DNA from: Photobacterium swingsii
Lineage (GTDB): Bacteria; Pseudomonadota; Gammaproteobacteria; Enterobacterales; Vibrionaceae
Assembly (NCBI RefSeq): GCF_024346715.1
Contig: NZ_AP024852.1
Coordinates: 1,860,001 to 1,924,000, forward strand
Direction: 5' to 3'
Length of the DNA stretch: 64,000 bases
The notes under the pieces were generated by a model. That model was not told the origin of the DNA and made no database searches. It saw only the letters and a program-made list of their open reading frames with translations. Below, one piece after another: positions 62,841 through 64,000 of the stretch. Within the stretch, counting starts at the first letter, position 1. Each line of letters opens with the position of its first letter. Position numbers and translations under genes: made by a program.

Positions 62841-64000
62841 CTAAGCAGTTAAATGCCAGCTTTGAGCGTGCTGTTGAAGGTTCCAAAGCTCACTATAAAG
62901 CAGTTTATGTTGCAGTAAGGTGTCGTGCTCCCCTTGCTCGACGATCTTCCCTGCATCTAAAACAACAATATGATCAGCGTATTGAACTGTTGATAACTTA
63001 TGGGCTATAACCAGTACGGTTTTATTCTGAACTAAAGCTTGCATTGCAACCTGAATATCTCGTTCATTTTCAGGGTCTAAAGAAGCTGTGGCTTCATCTA
63101 AGATAACAAGTGGCGCATCTTTAAGAAGTGCACGAGCAATTGAAAGTCTTTGTTTTTCACCACCTGATAAGTGTACGCCACCAGCACCAATCTCGGTATC
63201 AAGCCCCTTATCCATCTCCAACACTAAATTTTTAAGTTTAGCGAGCTCTATAACACGCCACAATTCATCATCCCCCGCATCTGGTTTAGCAACACGAAGG
63301 TTATTCGCCAGTGTGTCATTAAAAATATAATTTAATTGAAACACAATACTGACATGCTTAAGCCAATGCTCAACTTGCATACATGCAATATCAACCTGAC
63401 TCCCTTGTTTTCCTATTGAGATTGAGCCTGAATCAAGCTGCCAAAAACGAGCAATCAATGACGCAATTGTCGATTTACCTGAACCTGATGGCCCAACAAG
63501 AGCGGTTACTTTATTATGAGGAATCGTTAGGTTTAAATTCTCAAAAAGCGGATATTTTGAACCTGGATAAGTGAAACTCACATCATTAAAGGTAATCGCC
63601 ATGTTTGAAATCTTCGGTCGGCTTTCACCATGTGGCATAGTAGGTAATGACAGCACTTCATCAACACGGTTTACAGCCAGATCTAAATAATTCAGCTCAG
63701 CCAAAAACATTGACATGTTAAGTAATGGCCTAAAAAAGCGAACTGCTGCAATTAAAAATAATAATACTTCAGGTAAAGCTATAGTTTGCTCTAGCCAAGC
63801 CCAAGTAAGAACAACCAGCAACACAATTAAGCCAGACTCCACCAGTATATTAAAACTATAAACAGGCCATACTGCTGCTTTCTCAGCTTTTAGAGCTTGA
63901 TTACGTGTTGATGTTAAAACATCATCTAAACGTGAAAAAGCTTTCCCCATCATGCGATATGACTTAAGTTCTTTTAAGCCATTCATGTATTCCATTACAG
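62841..64000 (-). CDS. ABC transporter with fused permease and ATPase (partial)
   Basis: The 3' part of a gene that runs off the right edge; the ATG at 63995 is internal. At least 385 residues: the last transmembrane segments of a type IV exporter-fold permease, then an ATPase with Walker A GPSGSGKST, signature LSGGEKQR, Walker B LVILDEAT and H-loop IAHKLS. The short Q-loop region VSIVFQ is normal. YbtP/YbtQ-like siderophore transporters have this layout; a YbtP/Q-type role fits the iron-linked neighbours. Confidence 0.88.
   Translation of the reverse strand, partial: VMEYMNGLKELKSYRMMGKAFSRLDDVLTSTRNQALKAEKAAVWPVYSFNILVESGLIVLLVVLTWAWLEQTIALPEVLLFLIAAVRFFRPLLNMSMFLAELNYLDLAVNRVDEVLSLPTMPHGESRPKISNMAITFNDVSFTYPGSKYPLFENLNLTIPHNKVTALVGPSGSGKSTIASLIARFWQLDSGSISIGKQGSQVDIACMQVEHWLKHVSIVFQLNYIFNDTLANNLRVAKPDAGDDELWRVIELAKLKNLVLEMDKGLDTEIGAGGVHLSGGEKQRLSIARALLKDAPLVILDEATASLDPENERDIQVAMQALVQNKTVLVIAHKLSTVQYADHIVVLDAGKIVEQGEHDTLLQHKLLYSELWNLQQHAQSWHLTA

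Noticed and set aside
1..64000. tRNA, rRNA, CRISPR arrays and insertion sequences
   Set aside because: Looked for cloverleaf-type ends, evenly spaced direct repeats and transposase motifs by eye; none seen. A tRNAscan and ISfinder run would be decisive.

Overview
The window looks like part of the main chromosome of a marine gammaproteobacterium of the Vibrionaceae, most probably Photobacterium. This rests on gene content and order (cdd / lrgAB / sbcB; divergent pncB and pepN with a DUF2835 gene and the 1609-residue NAD-glutamate dehydrogenase; pyrD-zapC-rlmKL-uup-DUF3466-rmf-fabA-lonH-matP; ccoNOQP-ccoHIS-fnr-uspE-ttcA) and on protein similarity recalled from E. coli and Vibrio. No database search was run.

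The window is chromosome-terminus DNA. It holds matP, at least four exact copies of the matS consensus GTGACRNYGTCAC (13779, 24754, 37550, 50828; spaced 11.0, 12.8 and 13.3 kb) and a near-canonical XerC/XerD dif site at 41483-41510. These place it in the Ter macrodomain, at the point where chromosome dimers are resolved. Left of dif is an AT-rich accessory stretch (about 38.9-41.3 kb) with unknown membrane proteins, a probable trypsin-co-occurring-domain protein and a twice-frameshifted DUF3653-type phage gene. This fits the remains of a dif-integrating filamentous phage or similar element.

Layout: 0-4.3 kb, end of an outer-membrane-type protein, DMT exporter, cytidine deaminase with a CRP/CytR-type promoter, LrgAB pair and a compact ToxR-like membrane regulator. 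4.5-10.4 kb, exonuclease I, a secreted nuclease, two cold-shock genes, tmaR and a MipA/OmpV porin-like protein. 10.5-20.2 kb, pncB, pepN, DUF2835, NAD-GDH. 20.3-23.5 kb, a diguanylate cyclase, pyrD, zapC. 23.5-25.0 kb, a 1.5-kb stretch with no gene, carrying a matS site and nested inverted repeats. 25.0-34.3 kb, rlmKL, a glutaredoxin-like gene, uup, a DUF3466 surface protein, rmf, fabA with a FabR-type operator, lonH. 34.4-38.8 kb, matP, DUF3634, small proteins, a PilZ protein, a single-domain response regulator, rsuA. 38.9-41.5 kb, accessory island and dif. 41.7-45.9 kb, a FIST (NosP-like) protein with a hybrid histidine kinase (VpsS/NahK-like) and an SDR dehydrogenase. 46.0-55.8 kb, complete cbb3 oxidase genes with assembly genes, fnr and uspE. 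55.9-64 kb, a lipoprotein, ttcA, a D,D-carboxypeptidase, an M32 carboxypeptidase and a Fur-regulated siderophore-type cluster cut by the right edge.

Functional themes are terminus organisation (MatP/matS/dif), microaerobic respiration and oxygen sensing (cbb3, Fnr, tRNA thiolation by TtcA), signalling (GGDEF, PilZ, FIST-kinase) and iron uptake. I found no tRNA, rRNA, CRISPR array or intact insertion sequence.
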